Below the pieces are notes generated by a model. It was not told where the DNA came from, ran no database searches, and was given only the letters and a program-made list of their open reading frames with translations. A DNA stretch of 64,000 nt from Edwardsiella ictaluri ATCC 33202 (GTDB taxonomy: Bacteria > Pseudomonadota > Gammaproteobacteria > Enterobacterales > Enterobacteriaceae): assembly GCF_000264785.1 (NCBI RefSeq), contig NZ_AFJI01000065.1, forward strand, positions 1 to 64,000. The letters are read 5' to 3'. This document shows, piece by piece, positions 8,477 to 17,654 of this stretch. A program made the translations under genes and the position numbers. Numbering within the stretch: position 1 is the first letter of the stretch; each line of letters starts with the position of its first letter.

Positions 8477-9963
8477 GGCTTATCATGCGCGCCCGGCGCT
8501 CCAGCATACCCGTATTGCGTGCCGCCTCTTCCGCCAGCCTGGTGGTGTTCAGCCGCGAGCCCTCCTGTCCATAGCGCGCCAGATCGGACAGGCGCACCAT
8601 ATAGCCGGTTACCCGCACCAGATCGTTGCCGCTGACGTTGGCCGTGAATTCACGCATCCCGGCGGAGAACGCGCCGAGGCACAGTTGCATCAGGGCCTGT
8701 GGGTTGCTTTTCACCGTGGGATCGAGGGTCAGAATGTCACTGATCCCAGCGGGATAATAGGCGTGGTGCGGCGCGACGGCCATCAGATGGCCGACCGGAT
8801 CCGGCTCGCAGCCATAGGGAAGGTGGGCACCGGGCGTCGTGCCCCGATCGCTGCTGTCAGGCATGGGGGAGCGGGGTCGCGCGGACAAACGCATCCAGCC
8901 AGACGCTGATCCGATAGCCTAAGGCGTTGGCCGTCTCATCCTGACCGTAGCGGGCGGCGCTGCCGCTCTGCTGACACAGAATATCGACCGCCTCTGCTAG
9001 GGCAAAGATGCCGAACATCGGCACAAAACGTTGGGCGTCGATCAGCCCTCCATGCACCAGGAAGCTCTGGCTGAAGAAATGGGAACGGGTAAACAGAAAG
9101 TCGCTGCGGGCGCGGAGAATCTCGGTCTGGCGTCGGCAGTAGTCAGGCAGGGTGCGGGTAAAAAAGTCCTCCTCCCCCTGGCTGCGCAGGGCCACCTCTT
9201 TCAGGTTCAGACGGACCAGGGTGCTGCCGCCGCCACCCAGCGGCAGTACGTTGTAGCAGCTTACGATGCCATATCCGCCCGCTGTGAAAATATTATCATG
9301 CAGCGGCGCGTTGGCGATGTGCGGTTTACTGCAGGTGCAGATGTTTTCAATGGCCTGCTGCAGGCGCTCTGTAGGCGTGATATCAGGGTGATAGAGGAAG
9401 GTCAGGTTGGGGACGACCTGAGCCAGCTCAACGTCCGCGCGTAAAAACAGACGTGTTAGGATGTTATCTGACGGCCCCAGGTTTGCGTGCATAAAGGCAT
9501 CGGGAAAAGTGCGATCCAGATAACGCCAAAAGCGTTTTATGCGGATATATAATTCTTCTTCTGTTAAAATTCCAACATACGGAAGCAATAGTTGGTCTAA
9601 ATACCCCAAAAACACCGGCATAGATGTGACGGATGGGACATGGTGATACAGAATGGTCAACATGGAGAGTGCATCGTCAAAATCCTGTGCCGGCCCAAGT
9701 TCCAGCCACTCAGAGCCGTTGGCCAAGAAGCGGGTGTAGTCCGGTAGTACATAGCGGGGCTTATAGGGCGCATGACCTTCAAACATATCGCAGATGACGC
9801 CCTCGTCCAGCGCCCGGCGAGCGGCTTCCGGTAGAGTTGGATAGGGCAGATCGTTCTCTGCTTCCAGCGCGAGAAAGTGGCGTTTTTGCAGGGCGGAGAG
9901 ATGGGGATCGCAGGCGATAGCCATACATCGTTGGGGTAGAGCATTAGCAGAGATTTCAGGCAT
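8448..9963 (-). pseudogene. yjjI: yjjI, glycyl-radical enzyme of unknown substrate, frameshifted
   Basis: The YjjI family (about 516 aa in E. coli) is a glycyl-radical protein of unknown reaction. Here it is split. Residues 1-368 are encoded by 9963-8857, ending FVRATPLPHA then stop. The remaining third, containing GTTPGAHLPYG and the radical-bearing C-terminal block around VRVTGYMVRLSDL, continues in another frame from about 8860 to 8448. Compared with E. coli YjjI from memory, about 35 bp are missing between the TP residues and SSD-GTTPG, which accounts for the frame change; a CCCCC run is also present at the junction. The truncated product would lack the glycyl-radical loop and be inactive. 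A sequencing error is possible but would not explain the missing residues. It is divergent from deoC. Confidence 0.87.
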
Positions 9964-10160
9964 GATCGGTGTCCATGGCGATGAGAGTGATGATCAGGAT
10001 GAGCGTAGGGCTGTGTCCTGTAACGGCATGAGATCCCGGTGTCGTGCCTGCGGGGTTACCGGCAGCCAGCGGGGGATAGGTCAGTGTAATGCCGTGGCTT
10101 GCGTGCATTTGCGCGTTAGCGTCGGTTTCGTTAATAGTCATGATTTAGCCATGATTTATA

Positions 10161-10176
10161 TGTGATATAAATCACC
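10161..10176. promoter_or_regulatory. Predicted CRP site 2 of deo promoter
   Basis: TGTGA-N6-TCACC matches the CRP consensus at 9 of 10 arm positions. Its centre is 53 bp from the second site at 10214, the same spacing as the two CRP sites of E. coli deoP2. Confidence 0.75.
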
Positions 10177-10190
10177 AATAAACACCAAGT

Positions 10191-10198
10191 GTTACATT
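10191..10198 (+). promoter_or_regulatory. Predicted CytR half-operator
   Basis: GTTACATT matches the CytR octamer GTTGCATT at 7 of 8 positions and lies between the two CRP-like sites, where CytR binds cooperatively with CRP in the deo system. Confidence 0.55.
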
Positions 10199-10213
10199 CT
10201 GATTTTTATTCAA

Positions 10214-10229
10214 TGTGACGTTGAACACA
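10214..10229. promoter_or_regulatory. Predicted CRP site 1 of deo promoter
   Basis: TGTGA-N6-ACACA matches the CRP consensus at 9 of 10 arm positions. It is centred about 41 bp upstream of the expected start if TCAAAT at 10251-10256 is the -10, i.e. a class II position. Confidence 0.7.
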
Positions 10230-10446
10230 AATATGACGGAGGTTTTGTGTTCAAATCATCACACCAAAAGGGCTTTGTGCGGTGAGATGGACCTCAGTGA
10301 CATACCGGTGTGGCCGGCTGTCTCTTCAGGGAACCAAGTCCGCTCGCCAACGTGTGGGATCGCTTTACGGCGCAGGCCGTTAAAACCTCCGTCCCGTTTT
10401 TTTGATTGAACCGGCATGGGCCGTGTTCAGCCAGTTGGAGAGTATT

Positions 10447-11226
10447 ATGACCGAGTTACAAATCGCCGCTCAGCGCGCACTGCGCCTGATGGATCTGACT
10501 ACCCTGAATGACAACGATACCGATGAGAAAGTGATCGCTCTGTGTCATCAGGCCAAAAGCCCGGCGGGTGATACCGCTGCGGTGTGCATCTATCCCCGTT
10601 TTATCCCCATCGCCCGTAAAACCCTGCGTGAACAGGGTACGCCGGATGTACGCATTGCGACGGTGACCAACTTCCCGCACGGCAACGATGATATCGAGAT
10701 CGCGCTGGTGGAAACCCGGGCGGCGATCGCCTACGGAGCGGATGAGGTGGATGTGGTCTTCCCGTACCGTGCCCTGATGGCGGGTAACGAGCAGGTGGGC
10801 TTCGATCTGGTGAAAGCCTGTAAAGAGGCCTGCGCCGCCGCCAATGTATTGCTGAAAGTGATTATTGAAACCGGTGAGTTGAAAGACGCTGCGCTGATCC
10901 GTAAGGCGTCTGAAATTTCAATTAAGGCCGGGGCAGACTTTATTAAGACCTCGACCGGTAAGGTGCCGGTTAACGCCACGCTGGAGAGCGCTGAACTCAT
11001 GATGAGCGTGATCCGCGATATGGGGGTGGCGAAGCGCGTGGGCTTCAAGCCGGCCGGTGGTGTGCGTACGGCGGAGGATGCAGCGCAGTATCTGGCGCTG
11101 GCCGATCGTCTGCTGGGGGAAGGATGGGCCGACAGCCGTCACTTCCGCTTTGGCGCCTCCAGCCTGTTGGCTAGCCTGCTGCAGACTTTAGGCTATGACG
11201 CCAAGGGCACCGGCAGCAGCTACTGA
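10447..11226 (+). CDS. deoC: Deoxyribose-phosphate aldolase DeoC
   Basis: DeoC cleaves 2-deoxyribose-5-phosphate to acetaldehyde and glyceraldehyde-3-phosphate, the last step of deoxynucleoside breakdown. ATG 10447, preceded by a TTGGAGAG ribosome site, gives 259 residues as in E. coli. The Schiff-base lysine is K167 in ADFIKTST and the second catalytic lysine K201 in GFKPAGG, both at E. coli positions. It is the first gene of deoCABD, 108 bp before deoA; a 14-bp palindrome lies in that gap. Expression is probably governed by the CRP/CytR-type array upstream. Confidence 0.98.
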   Translation: MTELQIAAQRALRLMDLTTLNDNDTDEKVIALCHQAKSPAGDTAAVCIYPRFIPIARKTLREQGTPDVRIATVTNFPHGNDDIEIALVETRAAIAYGADEVDVVFPYRALMAGNEQVGFDLVKACKEACAAANVLLKVIIETGELKDAALIRKASEISIKAGADFIKTSTGKVPVNATLESAELMMSVIRDMGVAKRVGFKPAGGVRTAEDAAQYLALADRLLGEGWADSRHFRFGASSLLASLLQTLGYDAKGTGSSY

Positions 11227-11238
11227 TATAGGCACAGG

Positions 11239-11252
11239 CCGCCTGCAGGCGG
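11239..11252. repeat. Palindrome in deoC-deoA gap
   Basis: CCGCCTGCAGGCGG is a perfect 14-bp palindrome just after the deoC stop codon. It may fold in mRNA and stabilise or separate the deoC transcript; there is no U run, so termination is unlikely. Confidence 0.45.
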
Positions 11253-11334
11253 TCTGGCTGACGCCAAAGGCATTTACCTCTAACGGATCGCGCCGACGAT
11301 CTTGGCCTAACAATCAGTTTAACAGGGGGTTACC

Positions 11335-12657
11335 TTGTTTCTGGCTCAAGAAATTATCCGCAAAAAGCGCGACGGCCGTGCGCTGAGCGAAGAAGAGATT
11401 CGCTTTTTCATCAATGGGATCCGGGATAACACGATCTCCGAGGGGCAGATCGCCGCGCTGGCGATGACGATCTTTTTCCACGACATGTCCATGCCGGAGC
11501 GCGTGGCGCTGACCATGGCGATGCGGGACTCCGGTACTGTGCTGGACTGGAACTCCCTGAATCTGAACGGGCCGATTGTTGATAAACATTCGACCGGCGG
11601 CGTGGGAGACGTTACCTCTCTGATGCTGGGGCCGATGGTCGCCGCCTGCGGTGGCTATGTGCCGATGATTTCCGGTCGCGGCCTCGGGCATACCGGTGGC
11701 ACGCTGGATAAGTTAGAATCGATCCCTGGATTCGATATTTTCCCGGATGACAGCCGTTTTCGCAGCATTATTGCCGATATCGGCGTCGCCATTATCGGAC
11801 AGACCAGCTCGCTGGCGCCGGCGGATAAGCGTTTTTACGCGACGCGCGATATCACTGCGACGGTAGACTCTATTCCTCTGATCACCGCCTCCATTCTGGC
11901 CAAGAAGCTGGCCGAAGGGCTGGATGCGCTGGTGATGGATGTGAAGGTTGGCTCTGGCGCCTTTATGCCGACGTTCGAGCTGTCTGAGGCGCTGGCGCAG
12001 GCGATCGTTGGTGTAGCCAACGGCGCAGGCTGTCGAACCACGGCGCTGCTGACCGACATGAATCAGGTACTGGCCTCCAGCGCCGGTAATGCACTGGAAG
12101 TGCGCGAGGCAGTACAGTTCCTGACGGGCAAGGCGCGCAATCCACGTCTGTTCGAGGTGACCATGGCGCTGTGCGTCGAGATGCTGATTTCCGGTAAACT
12201 GGCCGCAGATCAGACGGAGGCCCGCAGTAAACTGCAGGCGGTGCTCGACAACGGTAGAGCTGCAGAGATCTTTGGCCGGATGGTGGCGGCGCAGGGCGGT
12301 CCGCGAGACTTCGTTGAGCGCTATGACCACTATTTGCCACAGGCAGTGCTGTGTAAACCGGTATTTGCCGAACAAGCTGGTATTATCACAGCAATGGACA
12401 CCCGGGCGCTGGGGATGTCCGTTGTCGGGTTGGGCGGTGGTCGCCGTCAGGCCAGCGATAGCATTGATTACAGCGTAGGGCTAACCGATATGGTTCGTCT
12501 GGGTGATTCGGTCGATGGACAACGCCCGCTGGCTGTGGTTCATGCCCGTGATGAAGCGAGCTGGCAGCAGGCCGCCGAGGCGGTGCGTGCCGCGGTGACG
12601 CTGGGTGGGTGTGTACCTGAGCCGACGCCGGTGGTGTATCGCCGTATCACTCAGTAA
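11335..12657 (+). CDS. deoA: Thymidine phosphorylase DeoA
   Basis: DeoA phosphorolyses thymidine and deoxyuridine to the base and deoxyribose-1-phosphate. It has 440 residues, the E. coli length, and starts at a TTG codon (11335) as E. coli deoA does, with a GGGGGT ribosome site. The phosphate-binding glycine-rich segment KHSTGGVGD is near residue 84 and the [10 protein letters not shown] pyrimidine-phosphorylase signature follows; the C-terminal block [12 protein letters not shown] is intact. The TTG start probably keeps translation moderate. Second gene of the deo operon. Confidence 0.98.
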   Translation: MFLAQEIIRKKRDGRALSEEEIRFFINGIRDNTISEGQIAALAMTIFFHDMSMPERVALTMAMRDSGTVLDWNSLNLNGPIVDKHSTGGVGDVTSLMLGPMVAACGGYVPMISGRGLGHTGGTLDKLESIPGFDIFPDDSRFRSIIADIGVAIIGQTSSLAPADKRFYATRDITATVDSIPLITASILAKKLAEGLDALVMDVKVGSGAFMPTFELSEALAQAIVGVANGAGCRTTALLTDMNQVLASSAGNALEVREAVQFLTGKARNPRLFEVTMALCVEMLISGKLAADQTEARSKLQAVLDNGRAAEIFGRMVAAQGGPRDFVERYDHYLPQAVLCKPVFAEQAGIITAMDTRALGMSVVGLGGGRRQASDSIDYSVGLTDMVRLGDSVDGQRPLAVVHARDEASWQQAAEAVRAAVTLGGCVPEPTPVVYRRITQ

Positions 12658-12757
12658 GGGTTACGCCAATACCAAACCGAGTCTGATGATTTTGGCCCGT
12701 TCGCGCCGTCCCCATGACGCCGTTCGGGCGCTTGGCGCGCAAGCGCGGGAGAGTAAG

Positions 12758-13981
12758 ATGAAACGTGCATTTATCATGGTACTGGATTCCTTTGGCATCG
12801 GTGAGGCCAAGGATGCAAAAAGCTTTGGCGACGAAGGCGCCGATACCCTGGGTCATATTGCCCGTGCCTGTGCACGCGGGGAAGCTGACATCGGGCGCCA
12901 AGGGCCGCTGCATCTGCCGAACCTGAGCCGTCTGGGGCTGGGTAAAGCTGCATTGGAGTCGACCGGCCGTTTCCCGGAAGGCTTGGATGAAAACGCTGAG
13001 GTTATCGGCGCCTATGGTTATGCCAACGAACTCTCCTCTGGTAAAGATACGCCGTCAGGCCACTGGGAAATCGCCGGCGTCCCGGTGCTGTTTGACTGGG
13101 GGTATTTCCACGAGCATCAGAACAGCTTCCCGCAGGCACTGTTGGATACGCTGGTCGAGCGCGCCAACCTGCCGGGCTACCTGGGCAACTGCCACTCGTC
13201 CGGCACAGTGATCCTCGATCAGCTGGGCGAAGAGCATATGAAGAGCGGCAAGCCGATTTTTTATACCTCCGCAGACTCGGTATTCCAGATCGCCTGCCAC
13301 GAAGAGACATTCGGGCTGGAAAGACTGTATGAATTGTGCGAGATTGCGCGCGATGAACTGAACAAGGGCGGCTATAACATCGGACGCGTTATCGCCCGGC
13401 CGTTCGTCGGCGACAAAGCCGGTCACTTCCAGCGTACCGGTAACCGCCATGATCTCGCGGTAGAGCCGCCGGCACCGACCATGCTGAAGAAGCTGGTGGA
13501 TGAAAAGCAGGGTGACGTGGTGTCCATCGGGAAAATTGCCGATATTTATGCCAACGTTGGCATCACCAAAAAAGTGAAGGCGACCGGTATCGATGCGCTG
13601 TTTGACGCCACGCTGCAGGAGATGCGTCAGGCGGGGAATGACACCATTGTCTTTACTAACTTCGTCGATTTTGACTCCTCGTATGGCCACCGCCGCGATG
13701 TGGCCGGCTATGCCGCCGCGCTGGAGCTGTTCGACCGCCGTTTGCCGGAGATGCTGGCGCTGGTTAAAGAGGATGATATCCTGATCCTCACCGCGGATCA
13801 CGGCTGCGATCCGACCTGGCATGGCAGCGATCATACCCGCGAACATATTCCGGTGCTGGTCTATGGGCCGAAAGTGAAGCCGGGCTCCCTGGGTGAGCGC
13901 GATACTTTCGCCGATATTGGCCAGACCGTCGCCCGTTATTTTGGGCTGTCACCGATGGCTTACGGTAAGCCGATGTTCTGA
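12758..13981 (+). CDS. deoB: Phosphopentomutase DeoB
   Basis: DeoB interconverts (deoxy)ribose-1-phosphate and -5-phosphate with two manganese ions, linking the nucleoside phosphorylases to DeoC. ATG 12758 (ribosome site GGGAGAG) gives 407 residues, as in E. coli; the open frame extends upstream over the intergenic region but that part is not conserved. Alkaline-phosphatase-superfamily metal motifs are visible: VLDSFGIG at the N-terminus, the nucleophile segment [12 protein letters not shown], and [18 protein letters not shown] near the C-terminus. The 100-bp gap after deoA may hold an internal promoter as in E. coli deoP3, but none was identified. Confidence 0.98.
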   Translation: MKRAFIMVLDSFGIGEAKDAKSFGDEGADTLGHIARACARGEADIGRQGPLHLPNLSRLGLGKAALESTGRFPEGLDENAEVIGAYGYANELSSGKDTPSGHWEIAGVPVLFDWGYFHEHQNSFPQALLDTLVERANLPGYLGNCHSSGTVILDQLGEEHMKSGKPIFYTSADSVFQIACHEETFGLERLYELCEIARDELNKGGYNIGRVIARPFVGDKAGHFQRTGNRHDLAVEPPAPTMLKKLVDEKQGDVVSIGKIADIYANVGITKKVKATGIDALFDATLQEMRQAGNDTIVFTNFVDFDSSYGHRRDVAGYAAALELFDRRLPEMLALVKEDDILILTADHGCDPTWHGSDHTREHIPVLVYGPKVKPGSLGERDTFADIGQTVARYFGLSPMAYGKPMF

Positions 13982-14047
13982 TTGTCAGCGCCATCCATGA
14001 GGATGGCGCTTTCTTGTCTATTGCGTTAAGAGAGAAGGATTAAAGTT

Positions 14048-14761
14048 ATGGCTACGCCGCATATTAATGCCGAAATGGGTGATTTTGCCGATGTTGTCCT
14101 GATGCCGGGCGATCCGCTGCGTGCGAAACACATTGCAGAAACCTTTTTGCAGGATGTCCGCCAGGTCAACAACGTGCGCGGCATGCTGGGGTTCACCGGG
14201 ACCTATAAGGGCCGTAAGATCTCTGTTATGGGCCATGGCATGGGGATCCCCTCCTGCTCCATCTATGCCAAAGAGCTGATCACCGACTTCGGCGTGAAGA
14301 AAATCATCCGCGTCGGTTCCTGCGGTGCTGTCAGTATGGATGTGAAGCTGCGTGACGTGGTGATCGGCATGGGCGCCTGCACCGACTCTAAAGTGAACCG
14401 TCTGCGCTTTAAAGACAACGATTTTGCCGCCATCGCCGACTTCGATATGGTGCGTAATGCGGCCGATGCCGCCAAGGCTAAGGGGATCGATGCCCGCGTG
14501 GGCAATCTGTTCTCCGCCGATCTGTTCTACTCTCCGGATCCGACCATGTTCGACGTGATGGAGAAATATGGCATTCTGGGTGTAGAGATGGAAGCCGCCG
14601 GGATCTACGGCGTCGCCGCGGAGTTTGGCGTGAAGGCGTTGACCATCTGCACTGTGTCTGACCATATCCGTACCCACGAGCAGACCACGGCCGCGGAGCG
14701 TCAGACGACGTTCAACGACATGATCGAAATCGCGCTGGAGTCTGTACTGCTGGGTGACTAG
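14048..14761 (+). CDS. deoD: Purine nucleoside phosphorylase DeoD
   Basis: The hexameric type II purine nucleoside phosphorylase, releasing purine bases and (deoxy)ribose-1-phosphate. The product has 237 residues (239 in E. coli, which carries two extra C-terminal residues). Conserved features are GDPLRAK (phosphate site), [24 protein letters not shown] and the base-recognising Ser-Asp pair in [11 protein letters not shown]. An AGAAGGA ribosome site lies upstream. It closes the deo operon and is followed by a terminator. Confidence 0.98.
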   Translation: MATPHINAEMGDFADVVLMPGDPLRAKHIAETFLQDVRQVNNVRGMLGFTGTYKGRKISVMGHGMGIPSCSIYAKELITDFGVKKIIRVGSCGAVSMDVKLRDVVIGMGACTDSKVNRLRFKDNDFAAIADFDMVRNAADAAKAKGIDARVGNLFSADLFYSPDPTMFDVMEKYGILGVEMEAAGIYGVAAEFGVKALTICTVSDHIRTHEQTTAAERQTTFNDMIEIALESVLLGD

Positions 14762-14798
14762 GAGCAGGCATAATACATAGCACGTTCGCCGCGGGCGT

Positions 14799-14830
14799 AA
14801 GGGGGATCCTTGGGGTCCCCTTTATTATTT
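14799..14830 (+). terminator. Terminator of the deo operon
   Basis: Arms AAGGGG and CCCCTT enclose an irregular loop and are followed by TTATTATTT. Confidence 0.75.
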
Positions 14831-14946
14831 GGTGCAGCGATAGGTAATACCGTCATCGTTGTTTCCGCCAGAGACTTGCCTATTTCCCCTAGACTCTTTA
14901 TGTTTATTAGCGTGGTTAAATGTTAACGAATCGTGAGGGTGTAAGC

Positions 14947-15333
14947 ATGCGTAAGAGCGTATTGGCATTAGCTGGTTTGGCGATGATGGCGGGCAGCGCC
15001 CTGGCACAGGCGGCCAGCGTAAGCGAAGATATGGGTATCATCAATCAAAGCTATCGGCAGGCGCAGCAGGCAACGACGGCGCAGGATTTTAAACAGGCGC
15101 TGACGGCGATGCGCGCGGCGGCGGCGGCGGCAAAGTCAGAGACCCCCAGCAAGCTGCAGGGACAGGCCTCTGACAGCGCTGACATGCAGGGTTATCGTCA
15201 CGGTCTGGATCTATTGATCGGCCAGATAGACAAGGCGGAGAATCTGGCTGATGCGGGTCATCTGGATCAGGCTAAGGCCGAAGCGCAACAGATGCTGCAG
15301 ACGCGTAATACCTACCATAAAAAATACCGCTAA
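14947..15333 (+). CDS. cybC: Soluble cytochrome b562 CybC
   Basis: A periplasmic four-helix-bundle haem b protein. The 128-residue precursor starts at ATG 14947 (GAGGGTG ribosome site) and has a signal peptide cleaved after residue 22 (SALAQA/ASVSEDMG). The mature protein then has 106 residues with Met7 and His102, exactly the haem ligands of E. coli cytochrome b562. There is no CxxCH, so the haem is not covalently bound through cysteines. RHGLDLLIGQID matches the third helix of the family. It abuts a b561-type membrane cytochrome gene (TAA immediately followed by ATG), suggesting an electron-transfer pair. Confidence 0.95.
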   Translation: MRKSVLALAGLAMMAGSALAQAASVSEDMGIINQSYRQAQQATTAQDFKQALTAMRAAAAAAKSETPSKLQGQASDSADMQGYRHGLDLLIGQIDKAENLADAGHLDQAKAEAQQMLQTRNTYHKKYR

Positions 15334-15849
15334 ATGGACGTACGTTGGGATGCTGTCGTGCGCCTGACACACTGGAGCGTGGCGCTGGGCTTTCTGTGTA
15401 ACCGCCTGTATCTGACGGTGCCCGGTGGTACGCCGCACCAGCTCATTGGCCTGACGGTTGCCGGGCTGGTGCTGCTGCGCCTGCTGTGGGGCGTGACGTG
15501 GGCGCGTGGGGCGGCGCGTCTTTCGGCGTTTATTCCGACGCCAAGTGCGCTGATCCACCATCTGCATGAGCTGCGCACCCGTACGGTGCCGCCGGTGCTG
15601 CACCACAATCCGCTGGGGGCCCTCGGTATCTGGGCGACTTGGCTGCTGCTGTTGCTGATTGCACTGACGGGCTGGGGGCAGGGGACCGACCTGGTTTTTC
15701 GCTGGCCGGTGGACGTCTGGCATGTCTGGTTGGTCGATGCGCTGACGCTGGTGGTCTGCGTGCATATAGTGGCAGTATTTACGCTGTCGTTTTGGCTGCG
15801 GCGGAATCTGATTAACGCGATGCTGCCGGGGCGCCACGGCGGGGAGTAG
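15334..15849 (+). CDS. Cytochrome b561-family membrane protein
   Basis: A 171-residue inner-membrane protein with about four hydrophobic helices and conserved histidines (THWSVAL near residue 13, PHQLIG near 35, a late helix with VCVHIVAVF) typical of b561-type di-haem cytochromes. The ATG directly follows the cybC stop codon (TAAATG), so translation is probably coupled. The family usually oxidises quinol or passes electrons to a periplasmic acceptor. Here the natural partner would be the adjacent cytochrome b562; that is an inference from arrangement. No specific gene name could be assigned. Confidence 0.85.
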   Translation: MDVRWDAVVRLTHWSVALGFLCNRLYLTVPGGTPHQLIGLTVAGLVLLRLLWGVTWARGAARLSAFIPTPSALIHHLHELRTRTVPPVLHHNPLGALGIWATWLLLLLIALTGWGQGTDLVFRWPVDVWHVWLVDALTLVVCVHIVAVFTLSFWLRRNLINAMLPGRHGGE

Positions 15850-15860
15850 GGCAGCCGTAA

Positions 15861-15880
15861 ACGCCCGCTGCGGCGGGCGT
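15861..15880. terminator. Hairpin after the b561-type gene
   Basis: Arms ACGCCCGC and GCGGGCGT with a 4-base loop lie 11 bp after the stop codon, next to the rnk remnant on the other strand. There is no U run; it may act as a weak bidirectional terminator. Confidence 0.5.
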
Positions 15881-15885
15881 AAGCC

Positions 15886-16247
15886 TTAGCGCAGTAGCTC
15901 GCCAGCTGCCACCGACTGGTACAGTAGTGCCAGCACTTTATCTGATTGCCGTAGCGGATCGCGTTACTGACGCGCAGTTCCAACCGAGCGGTGCCATCAC
16001 GGACAGGCCGTCTCCGGCATTATCCTGCAGATAGTGGCACACCAGGGTATGGATATGTTCCTTATTGGTATTCAGATCGCGAAAGTGTACGCGAGCATGG
16101 TCACGATGTCGTCGGGAATTGCCACCGGTGCCAGCAGCTGGGCGTGATTAAGCGCTTCATTCACGGCGGGTTGAGTGGCAAAGGTCGGCCGAGCCAGCAG
16201 GTTGTCGAGGCGTCTAATTCATGGATGATAATAGCTGGTCGGGATAT
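15886..16247 (-). pseudogene. rnk: Decayed rnk (nucleoside diphosphate kinase regulator)
   Basis: Rnk is a GreA/GreB-like RNA-polymerase secondary-channel protein of about 136 residues. Pieces of it are readable in three minus-strand frames: SRPAIIIHELDA (about 16244-16210), LLARPTFATQPAVNEALNHA and AQLLAPVAIPDDIVTM (to about 16090), DLNTNKEHIHTLV and DGLSVMAPLG (to about 15990), then LRVSNAIRYG and finally KVLALLYQSVAAGELLR before a stop at 15886. The codon where the family starts (M-SRP) reads ATA instead of ATG, 6 bases after a GGAGAGA ribosome site. At least three frameshifts and a net loss of about 15 codons are evident. Function is certainly lost. Confidence 0.85.
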
Positions 16248-16299
16248 TGTTCTCTCCATGGTATGACGCATGGCTGCGTCCTGTCTCGTCACAAAAGAG

Positions 16300-16340
16300 A
16301 ACCCTCACCGCTCCGATATGGGCCGTGAGGGTTATTTATA
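16300..16340. terminator. Bidirectional terminator between npr and rnk remnant
   Basis: Nine-base arms AACCCTCAC (16300-16308) and GTGAGGGTT (16325-16333) are followed by ATTTATA on the plus strand and by CTCTTTT on the minus strand, so it can end the npr operon. Confidence 0.7.
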
Positions 16341-16425
16341 GTGCGAACATCGTAAGCCGATAGGATTTTTAAAAGAGAGCGGGCTCACAAATTGGGGAGC
16401 CCTCGGGCGGCATGGGCGCTCGGGG

Positions 16426-16698
16426 TTACTCTTCGTCGAAGCCGGCGTTGAACAGTGAGACGACGGCATCCAGCGCCTGGCGCTCGTCTGGGCCGGTGGC
16501 CTGAATCTCAATCTGTCCCCCCTGCGCGGAGTCGAGCATCAGCAGGGCTATCACGCTGTTGGCTTCGGCCTCGATGCCGTTTTCATTGCGCAGAATGACG
16601 TCGGCATCGAAGGTTTGCACCAGTTCGAACAGCTTCATGGCCGGGCGGGCATGCATACCCAGACGGTTTTTGATCTCTACGGTTTGCGTCACGCTCAT
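16426..16698 (-). CDS. npr: Phosphocarrier protein NPr of the nitrogen PTS
   Basis: NPr, an HPr paralogue, carries phosphate from enzyme I-Ntr to PtsN. The 90 residues equal E. coli NPr; an upstream in-frame ATG at 16791 lies inside rapZ and was rejected. The phosphorylated histidine is His16 in GMHARPA, and the family block [11 protein letters not shown] is present. It is the last gene of the rpoN-hpf-ptsN-rapZ-npr group, 7 bp after rapZ, and a terminator follows. Confidence 0.97.
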   Translation of the reverse strand: MSVTQTVEIKNRLGMHARPAMKLFELVQTFDADVILRNENGIEAEANSVIALLMLDSAQGGQIEIQATGPDERQALDAVVSLFNAGFDEE

Positions 16699-16705
16699 GG
16701 GTAGC

Positions 16706-17557
16706 CTACTTGCGTTTTTCCAGGGTGCGGTGACGGGACTGCACGTTCTTGCCGCGCGAGCGGAAGTAGTCCGCCAGCTGCTCGGCGACATAGACCGAGC
16801 GGTGTTTACCGCCGGTGCAACCGATCGCGACCGTCAGGTAGCTACGGTTATTGTTCTCCAGCGCCGGTAGCCACTGCTCAAGGTAGCTGCGGGTCTGGTA
16901 GATAAAGTTGTGTACTTCAGTGTGGCGATCGAGGAACGCCGCCACCGGCTTATCCAGTCCGGTCATCGGACGCAGTTTGGGATCCCAGTGGGGATTGGGC
17001 AGGAAACGGACATCGAAAACATAGTCAGCGTCGATGGGAATACCGTGTTTAAAGCCGAAGGATTCGAATACCATGGTCAGTTCGCGCTCGCGCTTACCCA
17101 GCAGGCGGGCGCGCAGCATCTCCGCCAGCTCATGCACCGACATCTCCGACGTGTCGATGATGAGATCGGCGCGGGAGCGCAGCGGCTCCAGCAGCTCGTT
17201 CTCCTGATCGATGGCGTTCTCCAGCGACAGGTTTTTGCTCGACAGAGGATGCAGGCGACGGGTATCGCTGTAGCGGCGGATCAGCGTATTGCGATCGGCA
17301 TCAAGGAACAACAGCTGCGGCGTAAAGCTCTCCGGCAGATGGTCCATTGCCGTCTCCAGCACCTCCGGCGACTCGGGCATGTTACGTACGTCAATGCTGA
17401 CCGCCGCGGAGGTATCCCGGGTGGCCAACGTGCGCGCTAGCTCTGGCAGCAGCTCGACCGGTAGATTATCGACGCAGTAAAATCCCATATCCTCCAAGGC
17501 GCGTAGGGCTACAGATTTCCCTGAACCGGAACGGCCGCTGACAATCATCAGCACCAT
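16706..17557 (-). CDS. rapZ: RNase adapter protein RapZ
   Basis: RapZ binds the small RNA GlmZ and presents it to RNase E, adjusting glucosamine-6-phosphate synthesis. In the family it also responds to glucosamine-6-phosphate. The product has 283 residues (E. coli 284). The Walker A motif GRSGSGKS is at residues 8-15; the highly conserved stretches [17 protein letters not shown] and [10 protein letters not shown] in the C-terminal sensing and RNA-binding domain are intact, and the basic tail RHRTLEKRK is retained. It lies between ptsN and npr in the rpoN operon. Confidence 0.97.
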
Positions 17558-17654
17558 ATCACCACTCCCCTGTTGTTATTGTTACGCGGGTCGGTATTAC
17601 CTACCCCCCATCATACTATCAAGCCCGGATCATCAGCGATAGCTTCAGATCGGA

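Larger units (their letters stand above)
9964..10446. other. Control region between yjjI and deoC
   Basis: This 483-bp divergent gap has no convincing gene. It holds a deoP2-like array (two CRP-like sites and a CytR-like octamer between 10161 and 10229) and a possible -10 (TCAAAT at 10251) for deoC, leaving a leader of about 180 bases. I did not find the DeoR palindrome TGTTAGAA-TTCTAACA. Short open frames here (for example 61 and 64 codons) lack good ribosome binding sites. Confidence 0.6.

Noticed and set aside
8857-8894. Programmed frameshift in yjjI
   Set aside because: A CCCCC run is present, but the stop follows within a few codons in a segment that also lacks residues compared with the family, so decay or deletion is the simpler reading.
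9956-10141. 61-codon minus-strand open frame upstream of yjjI
   Set aside because: It overlaps the yjjI start and the control region, has no Shine-Dalgarno and no recognisable similarity.
10215-10409. 64-codon plus-strand open frame before deoC
   Set aside because: It starts within the predicted CRP site and would lie upstream of or across the expected transcription start.
15211-15983. Two long minus-strand frames opposite cybC and the b561-type gene
   Set aside because: They are antisense shadows with repetitive Gln/Arg composition; the sense genes have clear family motifs.
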